A stretch of 64,000 nucleotides of DNA from Siphonodentalium dalli (lineage: Eukaryota; Mollusca; Scaphopoda; Gadilida; Siphonodentaliidae), in assembly GCA_032622095.1 (NCBI GenBank), contig CP136068.1, forward strand, positions 189,520,613 to 189,584,612. Direction: 5' to 3'. Positions within the stretch are counted from its first letter, which is position 1. Each line of letters begins with the position of its first letter. The notes under the pieces are model-generated. The model worked only from the letters and a program-made list of their open reading frames with translations. It was not told where the DNA came from and did not search any database. The position numbers were made by a program, and so were the translations under genes. Below, piece after piece: positions 32,017-41,996 of this stretch.

Positions 32017-33599
32017 CATAACACACGGTTCGGTGGCAAAATCGCCAGATTGTTCAAATACCGCCCTTTGTCAAGTGGTCCTGCTAATTTGGTATGATGC
32101 TTGAGTCGTACTGAATTCTTATGATGATGGTTGGCCAAAGCGACGATGTTAAGAAAAAGTACCATTATTGTATTTAAAGTTGTAATATGTTTCGCTGATC
32201 TGAACAAAATATACGAAAAGCAACTATATGTAGAAAATTATAAAAAAAAAACAGCTATATTGTGAAATATTTTAATAATGGCTGTTGATCGTTGCAAAAC
32301 CTGCCATAATTGAATTGGCTATCACTGTAAATAATACTAAATTTATATGTCATTGGGTGTTTCATACTACTTTTTGCTCGGATTAACCGTACTTTTTTCT
32401 TAACCGTATCGTGTTTCCCCACCAGAATCACATGGTAGCAAATTATCAGGACCACTTAACTGTGGGGTTGGGGTGACAATGTTCAAATGCTCAACGAAAA
32501 TTAAATTATGCTGCCAAAAATGTTTTAGGCCTACATGTTTGCCAACATTTACCTTTCATGATATCACTTTGACCTTACATCCGCTAATCATTGTTTAGTA
32601 GTTAGTCGTCAGTGTATGTTTGAATACAAATTTTACCGGCAGTCAACTATGCTTACGTATGAATTATGATGATTAACTGTTACTACGGCCTCCTGCGTAC
32701 GTTACAACTGTGCTTAATGGTTGGTTCAAAATAACACCACGCACACCAAGACGAGAATCCGTGCATATTTATGATGGAATACCGAAGGGAGCGTGTCGTT
32801 AAAAACGAGTAAAAAATATGGACTAAACAAATGTAAAATTTTAAAACGCAGCACGCCCATTTAAACGGACATGGCTCATTCGAACCTCCAAATTGTTTTC
32901 TACGTAACTTGGAGCGACGGATACGATAGGTCGATAAAATAAACAAACTATTGATATACCGGCTCCATATGCACTGAAGAACACTTGCCAACGTCACAGC
33001 CATTTTTTCAGCCGTTTTCAAGTTTTCGCCAGAAGTCAGACAAAACGCTCTTTATTGCTACCATATCAGCAATAGACTACCATAGAACGCTCTTTTCTGT
33101 TCCATGTCGCGCCAAATGGCGGTTTTTTGTTTGCAAATATGTTTTTGTTAATTAGTATGTGTGTATTTCCCACCGCACGGCTCATGTAGCTGTCAATGGA
33201 CACTATTGCCCATGATAACCATCGTGGTACTACATGTGCATGAACTTTAGTATCACAAATGCATCAGTAGTGAATGTATGCTGGGGTCATGAACGTCATG
33301 TGTGTTACAATATCCAAAATTAGGGGTCACTGGTGAAATTGTTGACGGTTCTCAATTTTGGCATGACGTTGGAATAACATTAGAGTGGCGCATTATATTA
33401 CTCTATTTTAACGGTACATTATTAAAATTTGAAGCCAAACCAAACTAGACACACGTTATACGGCTCGAATTGAACGCAGAAGCAGAAGTTATATAGGTGC
33501 AGAGGCATCAAAGGTCCTCAAGAGTCGCAATTCCCCTCATAAATTAGACGAACATATAACGGTTGTTTTGCTCAATATTTCAGTAATATAAAGACCCAC
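32017..33599. other. 3' flank of the EGF/lectin gene
   Basis: No second gene is recognised. A canonical AATAAA close to the stop was not seen, so the transcript end cannot be placed. The sequence is AT-rich with only short, featureless frames. Confidence 0.5.
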
Positions 33600-33603
33600 T
33601 TAA

Positions 33604-33970
33604 ATGGGTACTGTGCACTAAATCCGGCCATGTATGGGTCTATCTCCTATTATACTCAACATAATATATACAACAAATGAATGAATTTGAGCCATGGATG
33701 AGTGCAAAATACATGTACAGTCAAGTGATCTATGAAACGTCATGTGCTCTATGTAAACAGCGTGGTAATTATAATAAAAATGAGTTTATGGCTTGAGCCA
33801 TTTATTCATTTTTGTTATAATGATCAGGTTGTTATATAGGTGGTTCTCTATGTAAGTGTGTGTATTTATATCTCGTTCTGGACACAAATTAATTATTTTA
33901 TTGGATATTTTCTGTTGAGTATAATAGGAGATGGTCCCATTCATGGCCGGATTTGGTGTACAGTCCGCCT
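33604..33970. repeat. MITE with TTAA target duplication (piggyBac- or Kolobok-type spacing)
   Basis: Left end ATGGGTACTGTGCACTAAAT..., right end read backwards AGGCGGACTGTACACCAAAT.... The two arms agree over about 60 bp, including ATCTCCTATTATACTCAACA. TTAA lies directly outside both ends (33600-33603 and 33971-33974). TTAA duplication is a property of piggyBac and some other superfamilies. The terminal bases do not match the usual piggyBac CCC start, so the class is uncertain. Confidence 0.65.
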
Positions 33971-33974
33971 TTAA

Positions 33975-35284
33975 TTTTCGAATGCCCAGATCACATTATA
34001 CACATCATATTCCATATTCCATATTACTGATATTGGAAGATGAACAAAAACATATATATTCCATCGGAATACGGAACAGCTATGGCCCAGGAGTGTCGAC
34101 CAAGCGATAGAGATTCTCAGATTTGCCCAAAGACTTCCATCATTATTTATCACATAATGCATCATTATTCACAACTAAGTGATAGTTATTCCCCTTCGAT
34201 TGATAGTAATAATAAACCGGCAGTACTGACCAAACGCTGATACCGTGACAAAACAACATGTACACAGTTTATTCGACCGGAAAAGTTGACAATACAATGT
34301 TTTGATGCTTCCTCTTTCAAATTGTATATAACAGGACTTTCTGTTCTCCCGAAAATAAGCTCATATTGGACTTTAAAAAAAAAACACAAATAAGTCGATA
34401 TCGGCATTAATTGAGCTCTATGTGAACATAAAACGCGGCTTTTAAAACAGTCCAATATGGGACTATTGCCATACGAAATAAGCCCATATTGGCATTATGT
34501 AATCTGCCTTTTTTCATCGACACGACTTACCATATGCAACCTTTTTATAATGTGTTTTCACTGCGGCCCGCGCCATTCAGCGGAATAACTGGTATAAGTC
34601 CACTATGAGCTTATTTCAGAATATATAAGTCCAACCTATGTGAATATTTATGTTCAATATGGACATATTTGCGCGAGGGTATGTTGATCATAAGAGGTTA
34701 AGAGAGTATACCGTCGTTGCAGTTCGTTGATTCACGTATGCGATTGATGGCGAGCTCCTCGTGATTCCATGCTGGTTATTACTCTTGTCGGTTTCCATCT
34801 TCATATTTACTATATTTAGGACCAGTAACAACACATTCAGACACAGGGACGTGACTAGGGAGTGTCCTTGGGCTATCCACCATTACTTTCCCAAATGCAC
34901 TGCACCCTTGATCAAGACCCAACTCCCAGTTTTACAAAATTGAATTTTCACCCACACCACCTTGGATTGTAAGTTACCCCCAAGCTTTCCATCTGTTAGA
35001 AAGTTCTAAACTCGCGAAATATTGATTGTGTATTGTGTTAGTGCGTGTTTATACATGGCCTCCCATTGTGCGATAGAATCATCGTGTGCTAACCTCGGAT
35101 GTTAGATTGGCATTGATATTAACGGTTTATATTGCTAAGTGGCGATGTTGTTGTAAGGTCACATTTCACGAAGGTCGGCCGTTTGCGGAAATATACATTA
35201 TTTTCATATGGATGTTCGCATCGGGTTTCGCTTTCGGCGAACGAACGAGTTTTTCTTGTGCATATCCCCTGGATACACACGTGT
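33975..35284. other. No gene recognised
   Basis: Non-coding, with several GTCCAATATGGGACT / AAGCCCATATTGGC-type words near 34450-34490 that suggest an old repeat. No domain-bearing frame or splice-bounded exon is seen. Confidence 0.45.
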
Positions 35285-35891
35285 ATGATCAGGTCAGTCA
35301 CATCCTGAATTCCACTATTATAGTGGTATATGGCCATAACATATTCATGTTTCGTTTATTTGCTTCGGTACTGGAAGACGGCGCATACCAGTGCACAGCC
35401 AAATTTCACCCTTAAAGTGATTTGTAACACCCCGGTAGGGTGACATTGAGAATAATCTTGCTCAAAGTCGTTATTTTATACGAATATTAATCCAAACTGA
35501 CAACACACAATGTCATTCTTTAAAATTAATAAAATACAATGACTCTCGATAGAAAAATAATTTGCTTTAGTTTTTCGCCGATAGTTGCGTAGTTCAGACG
35601 ATGTTTTCTATGGAGTGGTATGGTCGATTTTTTTTTCGGCGATGTTAATAAAATACTACATTCTACAGGTTATTATAGCGCCTGACTGCTAACTTATCAA
35701 TTTTACAATCCCAAACAAGTCCATAGTATGTATTTAACAATATCGCAGCGAATGAACAGTCTTCCGACAACATACGCTGTGCAATCCTTTGCACCAGCTT
35801 TGTTTTTTCAATAATATTACTAATATATGCCTTTCTAAATGACAATAAGAGGATGACTCGATCGCTCCTTCATAACAACATTTAAACTAAA

Positions 35892-38361
35892 GTGTATCGT
35901 AGCTTCATAATGTCGAGGGGCTGTCGCCAAGGTGATCCAATTTCGCCTTACATTGTTTTATTGTGTGCAGAAATATTAGGTATAGGAATCCGGAAACGGA
36001 AACAATATTAAGATAGGGAATTCAGAATTTAAACTTTCACAATATGCTGACGATACTTCATTATTTCTTGATGGTGACCCCCAAAGCCTTGAAAATGCAT
36101 TCGAGCTATTACATGACTTTTATCTTATTTCAGGTTTAAAAATTAATTACGACAAAACAGTTGCGGTATGGATTGGTAAGAAAAGAGATTGTACTGACTC
36201 TATATGTGACAGATGGAAAATAAGATGGCTATCAAATGGTTTTAAAATTCTCGGTGTAAATTTCCAATTAGATGCCGATGATATATTTTAGAATAATTAC
36301 ATCACAGCGTACAACCAGATACGAACAATTCTTTCGGTGTGGTCTAAAAGACACCTGACGGTTATCGGGAGAGTCACAATATTCAAGTCATTGGTACTTT
36401 CTAAACTCTCGTTTTTATTTATGACAATTCCAAATCCACCAAAAACCTTCCTAACTGACATAAACAAAGACATATATAATTTCATATGGGATAAAAAAAA
36501 CCTGACAAAATTGCTAGGAAATATTTTTAACAAGACTATTCCATGGGAGGTTGTAAAATGATTGATATCCAAACATTTATGCATTCAATGAAAATATCAT
36601 GGGTGAAACGCTACATAACTCAACCGGATTCTTGGCAAAACCTCGTCCGATATCAAATGGAGTGCAAAAACAATGACAAATGGTAACTATCGAATGCATG
36701 TGCCATTAATAGATATAAAAGCAAAACTATCAATCAATTCTGGATAGATGTTCTAGAGGCATGGAAAATATTAAACTTAAAGATGGTTCCAAAAACGCAC
36801 AGTGATGTGCTCTTATCGATGATTGTAAATAACGATATTTTCAAAATAAACAAACACGCAATTAATGACAGATCGTTAGCCCTTCGTGACATATATTTTG
36901 TGAACGATCTTATGTGTGATAATAACAAGTTAATGTCCTATGACGAAGCAAAGCGGATATATGACATTAAAACAGATTTTTTGACATACAACGGTATAAT
37001 CTCTTCAATAAAATAATAACTAACTAAAATGGAAAACTCTAGTAGCTATCAACAAAGTAACAACGATCGACTGAACAACCCAATACTACCGTATCAGATC
37101 GAACACTTACTCAAATCCAATTCGAAGTATATATACAATTGCATTCAAGACCCCAAAATGAACACGAACCTCATCTCAAAATGGGAGAAGAAACTAAATA
37201 TGCACCATGAATTAGACTGGTGGTCAGACGTTTTTAAAACTCCCTTTGTTCAGTTTTGTGACATGAAATATGTATGGTTTCAATATCGGATAAACAATAG
37301 AATATTAGGCACTAACAATGTACTAAAGAAAATGGGTCGATCTGAAAATGATACATGTTCATTTTGTAAAATCGAAAAAGAGACCATTAGCGATCTTATG
37401 TTTCAATGTCACATTATTGCTTCGCTGTGGAACGAGATTCGTGTATGAATATTTAACACGACTTCAAATAAATTAGAAATTAATTCAAACACTATTTTAT
37501 TTGGCAAAGCTGATACTGAGCAAATTGATCCACTCCTCCGAACGATCTTGGTCATAATTAAGTATAATATTTACCGATCAAAGATGAGATCTGAATTACC
37601 AAAATTGCAATATATCCAAGCAGAAATACGAATGTACGAAAAAACTGAAAGATGGATTTTTTACAGCAAATCTAGATATACTGAGTTCGAATCTCGGTGG
37701 TATAAATGGAAAGGTCTGTTACACTATTACAGTTAAACAGCACATACATAACTATAGATATTTACATGAATGCTGGAAATGTAGTACATAACATTGCACA
37801 TGCCTGGCATACAAGTATTCCGTAAATATTATTTAGTATTGTAAAAACTGTGTTTAAAACACGAATGCTGACCAGATATGTGCCGTGTTGTGTGACTTAC
37901 CTAACAGTATGCTTACTTATTTGAATCATATAGTGAGTAAAATTAATTGTATACCACCTATCCATGCCGTACATAATCACGTTACGTAAATATACCAAAT
38001 TTTAAGACTGTAGCTCGATGCTAACACTAATCCCTCAATGTTAATATTTTGCATTATGTAATTAGCATATATATACCAAATAACGTGAGGGACTCAGAAA
38101 AAAATATAAATAATACATATACCCAATATTTCATTTTCATTATATTTCTTATTATAACTAATGGAAATTTAATATAACTAAATAACACAACATTCATAAA
38201 ACCATTCACTCCACACTCTTTTTTCTCTTCTATCTTTCTACAGTCTCAAAAAAAAACGAAAGAGACAAAAACTGTTTAATTACCAACCGTTAACTGTAAT
38301 ATACTACATTTATTATCACAATGTATTGTCTTTTTTCAAACAAACATTTATAAAAAAACAA
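35892..38361 (+). mobile_element. 5'-truncated L1-like LINE with 15-bp target duplication
   Basis: The 15-bp word AACATTTAAACTAAA occurs at 35877-35891 and again at 38362-38376, just outside the insert. The insert begins inside the reverse-transcriptase domain (SRGCRQGDPISPY) and ends after a coding part and a 0.6-kb AT-rich tail. The empty site is visible in the sibling transposon at 52480-52510. A 5' truncation and a 15-bp duplication are typical of target-primed reverse transcription. Confidence 0.88.
35905..37739 (+). pseudogene. L1-like LINE ORF2 remnant (RT core to C-terminus)
   Basis: Domains in order: the RT block RGCRQGDPISPY near 35910, the catalytic YADD at 36043-36054, SGLKINYDKT and a WIGKK motif to 36190, then thumb/connection-like segments (SKRHLTVIGRVTIFKSL at 36340). 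The C-terminal part at 37029-37448 carries a WFQYRINNRILGTN segment and a cysteine/histidine cluster (CSFCKIEKET...QC) typical of the end of L1/Tx1-type ORF2. Stops and frame changes (near 35985, 36290, 36560, 36685, 37017 and 37448) break it. The endonuclease and first RT blocks are missing. Confidence 0.8.
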
Positions 38362-38814
38362 AACATTTAAACTAAATGAATGCTAGCTGAGTTGTTTATC
38401 GTGACTGTGCCGTCATGATTAATTATTCTCCTGGACAAAATATGTGTATGATACCGAATTAGTGCGACACTGATTTTCATTATTTTGTGTGAAATATGAT
38501 TTGTGTAGAACCCACTTTTATCAAATTCACAAACGGTAATGGTCATATACCACTGTAATAGTGGAATACAGGATATGCCTGACCTGATGATACACACACT
38601 TCATACATCTCGCCGAGTGTTTGTCCCAGCATACGTGTTTACCATTGCTCAAAGAATGGATTTGTTTTACTTGAAACAAAAACAGTTAAGATTATTACAT
38701 ACACAGAGTAAACAGAAGATCATACTATATATCGTCAGGAACGAAGCCCGATCACGTGACATCATGTAGTTGTGACCATTGGCCGACAAACTATTACCGC
38801 TTGCTGACGTCACG

Positions 38815-38822
38815 TTGGAGCG
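38815..38822. promoter_or_regulatory. CRE-type palindrome TGACGTCA
   Basis: Perfect match to the CREB/ATF full site. It lies about 740 bp upstream of the start codon at 39557. Whether it acts as a promoter element is inference. Confidence 0.35.
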
Positions 38823-38932
38823 AGGCGAAAATTGTGGAAAGAAACTATTGACCCGATGCAAGAATTGTATCATATAACACAACACATATTGACTGACTTG
38901 GGGCGGACGAGCTAGAGCTATTTCACCTCGAT

Positions 38933-38956
38933 GTTGTCCGGAATTTTCCGGACAAC
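38933..38956. repeat. Palindrome with 11-bp arms
   Basis: GTTGTCCGGAA, two T bases, then TTCCGGACAAC. It can form a hairpin on either strand and is followed by a second nested inverted pair extending to about 39023. Confidence 0.85.
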
Positions 38957-39274
38957 AAGCAGGAATATCGACCTCACATTGACATCAGACGGCGGCATCG
39001 TTCAATAGTCCTGCTTGTTGTTCAAACGACACCGCCTTGGGGAAAACTATTCCCCGCTGTTAGACCCCAAAGGTATTAAATATGTGTATATACAAGACTG
39101 TCGGAATAGAGCACATTGTTTCCAGACCATAGTGTTTACCCTCGATCCAGCAATTGATTCATGACCACATTAAGGCGATCGGGCGACTCGCTTTCAAGCT
39201 ATAATCCGCTGACGTGACCCTATGAAAGCTGTTCCTTTCAATATTATACGGAAACAATATTCCGTTGATAATAA

Positions 39275-39282
39275 TGACGTCA
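39275..39282. promoter_or_regulatory. CRE-type palindrome TGACGTCA
   Basis: Second perfect CREB/ATF full site, about 275 bp upstream of the start codon at 39557. A half site (TGACGTGA) lies near 39210. Confidence 0.4.
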
Positions 39283-39556
39283 AGATCATACGAAATCAGC
39301 CTTTGTCTAAACATGGTCCCGTTAACGGTGTATATCGTGTAAACAATGAGACAAACGCACAAAGAAACCCACACGTGCGGCTATCATGCAATGCAATGGA
39401 TTTTGAAGATGTGATATTTGCGTCACAAGGTTCCTGGATGTTCCGGTGTTTTTGTATGACGCCTTCACGGCGCGTCCGGGACTCCCAGTGATCAACCAGA
39501 AGCTCCAGTCCTAATCCACGAGGCACACCGGAGGGCTACTTGATACGGCCACGGCT

Positions 39557-39626
39557 ATGGAGATGATTGAAGATCTACGTCACCTTCTTCTTCTTCTGGT
39601 GATTAGTTTCTCTGGTCTATCGGAAG
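39557..39626 (+). CDS. Probable signal-peptide first exon
   Basis: ATG at 39557 opens MEMIEDLRHLLLLLVISFSG, then LSE and a split codon before a strong donor GTGAGT at 39627. The run HLLLLLVISFSGL is a convincing signal-peptide core, and the exon ends in phase 1, the phase used by all EGF and lectin modules of the gene further left. It could start a paralogue of that gene or another secreted protein whose remaining exons lie to the right or have been lost. The only acceptor-like site nearby is at 40087. Confidence 0.55.
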
Positions 39627-40087
39627 GTGAGTTATAACACGCATTAAATGTAGGAAACACCCAGTTAATGAGTGCAACAATAAATAAATAATTGCAAACA
39701 ATACAGAATGTATCGTTGCAATGAAATTTAAATTTGCGTTATTATCGTTATTGCGTCATTATTTTGTGAAATATAAGATATAATAATGATCCTCGTCCGT
39801 GCGTCCATCCGGACGTCCCTCCAGGAACCCGGAATTTTGTCCGAGTCTGTATTCTGTCATTTTCTGGTCAATTGTTTTTTAACTTGGCATATATCAACCA
39901 GCATGGGAGGATCGTACATCCTCGGCCGCATCTTTGTCCGAGCACGATATTAACCATCATAAGAACCTGTGATTCTAAGTTTGGTTGGACCAATTAAAAA
40001 TTTTAAATAGAGATATGTGATTTGAAAAAAAAACAAAAGTATATTATGACATGATTGACCGTGCTTCTTATGTCTGATTTATTGCAG
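39627..40087 (+). other. Putative intron
   Basis: Starts GTGAGT and would end TTTATTGCAG at 40087. The interior is AT-rich with no recognised feature except a GTCCGTGCGTCC-type stretch near 39795. Confidence 0.3.
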
Positions 40088-40173
40088 ACATCAACCATAA
40101 GTCATTCAAACCAGCCACCTTCGTTGGGGACATTTTGGTCAGCGAACTTTTATTGAACTTATTATCCATCTGA
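40088..40173 (+). pseudogene. Possible degenerate EGF-type exon
   Basis: After the acceptor TTTATTGCAG the sequence starts ACATCAAC, as every EGF exon at 8-14 kb does, and is in phase 1 with the signal exon at 39557. It reads DINHKSFKPATF and stops at the TGA 40171-40173. The cysteines expected after DIN and NP are gone. It may be an eroded EGF exon or a chance match. Confidence 0.25.
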
Positions 40174-40605
40174 ACATTTCCCACCAATAAACATGAGTCC
40201 TTCTGCTCTTGTATGATCTACGTTTCTTCTCTGTCGTCTGGTTTTGTTACCTGAACACCCCTCCAAATGAATACTAGTATTCATATAATTTATAAGTATA
40301 ATGATTTATGATATTGGAATTTGCCGTATGTCTTTGTCTTTGGGTCATCTCGGATAGTAGTTCGTACCGTACCTACCGTGATTGGATTGGATTGGATTAT
40401 ATATTTGCACAAATTATAAAATATAAAGCAGATATGGCACAGTAGCATGTTATATATACGCATCCGTAACACACACGGCGCCTATTTTAAGAAGCAAATT
40501 AAATTTTTGAGACAGTGCAAATGTTTTGTTTTTGTTTTTAGGTCAGCTGTAGTTGATAAGATTTCTTACACTTTTGGGGTTGTGTTATATTTATCCATTT
40601 TTTTC
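40174..40605. other. No gene recognised
   Basis: AT-rich non-coding sequence between the possible pseudo-exon and the SINE-like sequence. Nothing beyond short simple repeats (GATTGGATTGGATT near 40382) is seen. Confidence 0.45.
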
Positions 40606-40690
40606 GGTGGCTGTGTGGTATTGACGTTGGACCTTGAGTCGCAATGCGCGCTCACCGTCATGGCCCGGGGTTCGAATCCCACCCAATTCC
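40606..40690 (+). repeat. tRNA-derived SINE head
   Basis: An A-box-like GGTGGCTGTGTGGTA at 40606-40620 and a perfect B-box GGTTCGAATCC at 40669-40679, about 50 bp apart, match an internal RNA polymerase III promoter. The T-stem has mismatches and no acceptor stem can be drawn, so it is not a working tRNA gene. An A-rich stretch follows the head. Confidence 0.55.
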
Positions 40691-41382
40691 ACACAAAAAA
40701 TTGCAATTTATCAAAAAATAACTTTTCTTATAATATATAACATAGAGATTCTCCTGAAAATGTGCATAGGAGCTGCATGGCCAATATAGACTTCTTCCAA
40801 ACCGCACCGTATACACAATATAGAACAAGTAGATGACGATCATATAGTTGTGTGACAATCTAGGTGTGGCACGAAGATCAGCTATGGGTGAGAAAAATTG
40901 TTACGCTGTTGGGGTTGTTCGGGCAGCTATGTTTAAATGAATGTCTATAAAATTATGTGTCTATGGATCTGTGCCCTTAAATGGTGAGTATTCCAGGTTA
41001 CTTTACATGGCGTACACGTCTCTTTTACACAACACATGTATACTTATTACATAACAATACGTATACACGGTTATATTATACACAATACATGTATACTTAT
41101 TATATAATTATTGTTCCAATTATACTTTCTACAATCTCGCCATTCCGCGTTGTCACAATTTACAATTATGGACGATTTAAAGACGGTTCTGCTAGCTGCA
41201 ATATTTCGTATGTTGGGTCAAAGCTGTTCCACACACACACGGGAATGAGCACCTTGGTATAATTCGATTACACATACAATACTGTGGCTTCCATATTCTT
41301 GATTACAAAGACAATGCAAATGCTTCAAAATGTCTAATCATTAAACATACTCTATAACTACAGACTAAATTTACCCCATACC
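40691..41382. other. No gene recognised
   Basis: Non-coding left flank of the Harbinger element. A TTACACAACACATGTATACT-type segment recurs (about 41024 and 41075). No domains are seen. Confidence 0.45.
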
Positions 41383-41385
41383 TTA

Positions 41386-41418
41386 GGCCTGTTTTATACG
41401 ACGTGTGATACACGTGTA
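41386..41418 (+). repeat. Harbinger left terminal inverted repeat
   Basis: 33 bp beginning GGCCTGTTTTATACGACGTG. It matches the right end exactly in reverse complement and is preceded by TTA. Confidence 0.92.
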
Positions 41419-41922
41419 TAACTGACTATTTTCCTGGTTAAATAAGAGAGTCGGCAATTGATCGTGTGTTACACGTCGTATAAAACCACGATACTCGTCG
41501 AAATTCGTCCTTACACGTGTCGACGTATTACACGACTGGCCTGGACGCGTAACTCATCACTTGTTCGTCAATTACGCGTCGCTGATTTATACGACGGGTA
41601 TGACACGAGTAACGGAACACAATATGGCATAATATTTCACCCCATTTTGAGCCCCAGGGCGATCGCACATGCGCAGAAGAGTTATGACAACTTGTTTTTG
41701 TCGGGCTGTACTGAAATCGATATCACTTGTTGATTGAAAATATAGTATCTTCATACTAACTCTCCACTAACTCATCCGACTTGTGATTTATTGTGCTTAT
41801 ATAATGTGATTATTCAAGGATACAATCAGAGGATAAACTCAACAACCATTTTAATACAGAACATTACCTGTCAACACAGGGTGCTCCGATTTTACGGAGG
41901 AATATTCAACACAACAACAACA

Positions 41923-41996
41923 ATGGCGTCTGAACAACAAATAGTTGAATCGGGACGAATGTTAACGCACACTGTCGCAGATTTGGACGATTCTTT
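41923..41996 (+). CDS. Harbinger Myb/SANT-like protein, exon 1
   Basis: ATG at 41923 follows CAACAACAACA. The frame begins MASEQQIVESGRMLTHTVAD and runs to a GTAAGT donor at 41997, leaving two bases of a codon. The exon at 46234 starts with one base that completes it as Leu, so the phases fit. Without splicing the frame would stop at once (TAA, 41998). Assigned by splice logic and not by similarity of this short piece. Confidence 0.65.

Larger units (their letters stand above)
35290..38586. mobile_element. Non-autonomous DNA transposon, 5-bp target duplication (copy 1, interrupted)
   Basis: The left terminus is CAGGTCAGTCACATCCTGAA and the right end read backwards is CAGGTCAGGCATATCCTGTA. 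The arms agree for about 55 bp and contain the odd palindrome CCACTATTATAGTGG. Direct 5-bp duplications ATGAT flank it (35285-35289 and 38587-38591). After removing the nested LINE (2485 bp with one target copy) the element is about 812 bp. A 526-bp sibling lies at 52272-52797 with its own duplication ATCAC. No transposase is encoded. Transib elements also make 5-bp duplications, but their CAC[AT]ATG ends do not match. Confidence 0.8.
38592..39556 (+). other. Possible 5' flank of the exon at 39557
   Basis: Non-coding. It holds CRE-type TGACGTCA palindromes (38815-38822, 39275-39282), an 11-bp-arm palindrome at 38933-38956, and a second hairpin pair (ACAACAAGCAGGA near 38952 with TCCTGCTTGTTGT near 39011). 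No TATA box can be placed with confidence. Confidence 0.4.

Noticed and set aside
35086-35415. 109-residue frame ending EDGAYQCTAKFHP, like the end of an Ig domain
   Set aside because: Most of it lies inside the left end of the 5-bp-duplication transposon, and the same DNA recurs in copy 2. There is no matching first half of an Ig fold.
40606-40690. Functional tRNA gene
   Set aside because: A and B boxes are present but the acceptor stem is missing and the T-stem is mismatched. Better explained as a SINE head.
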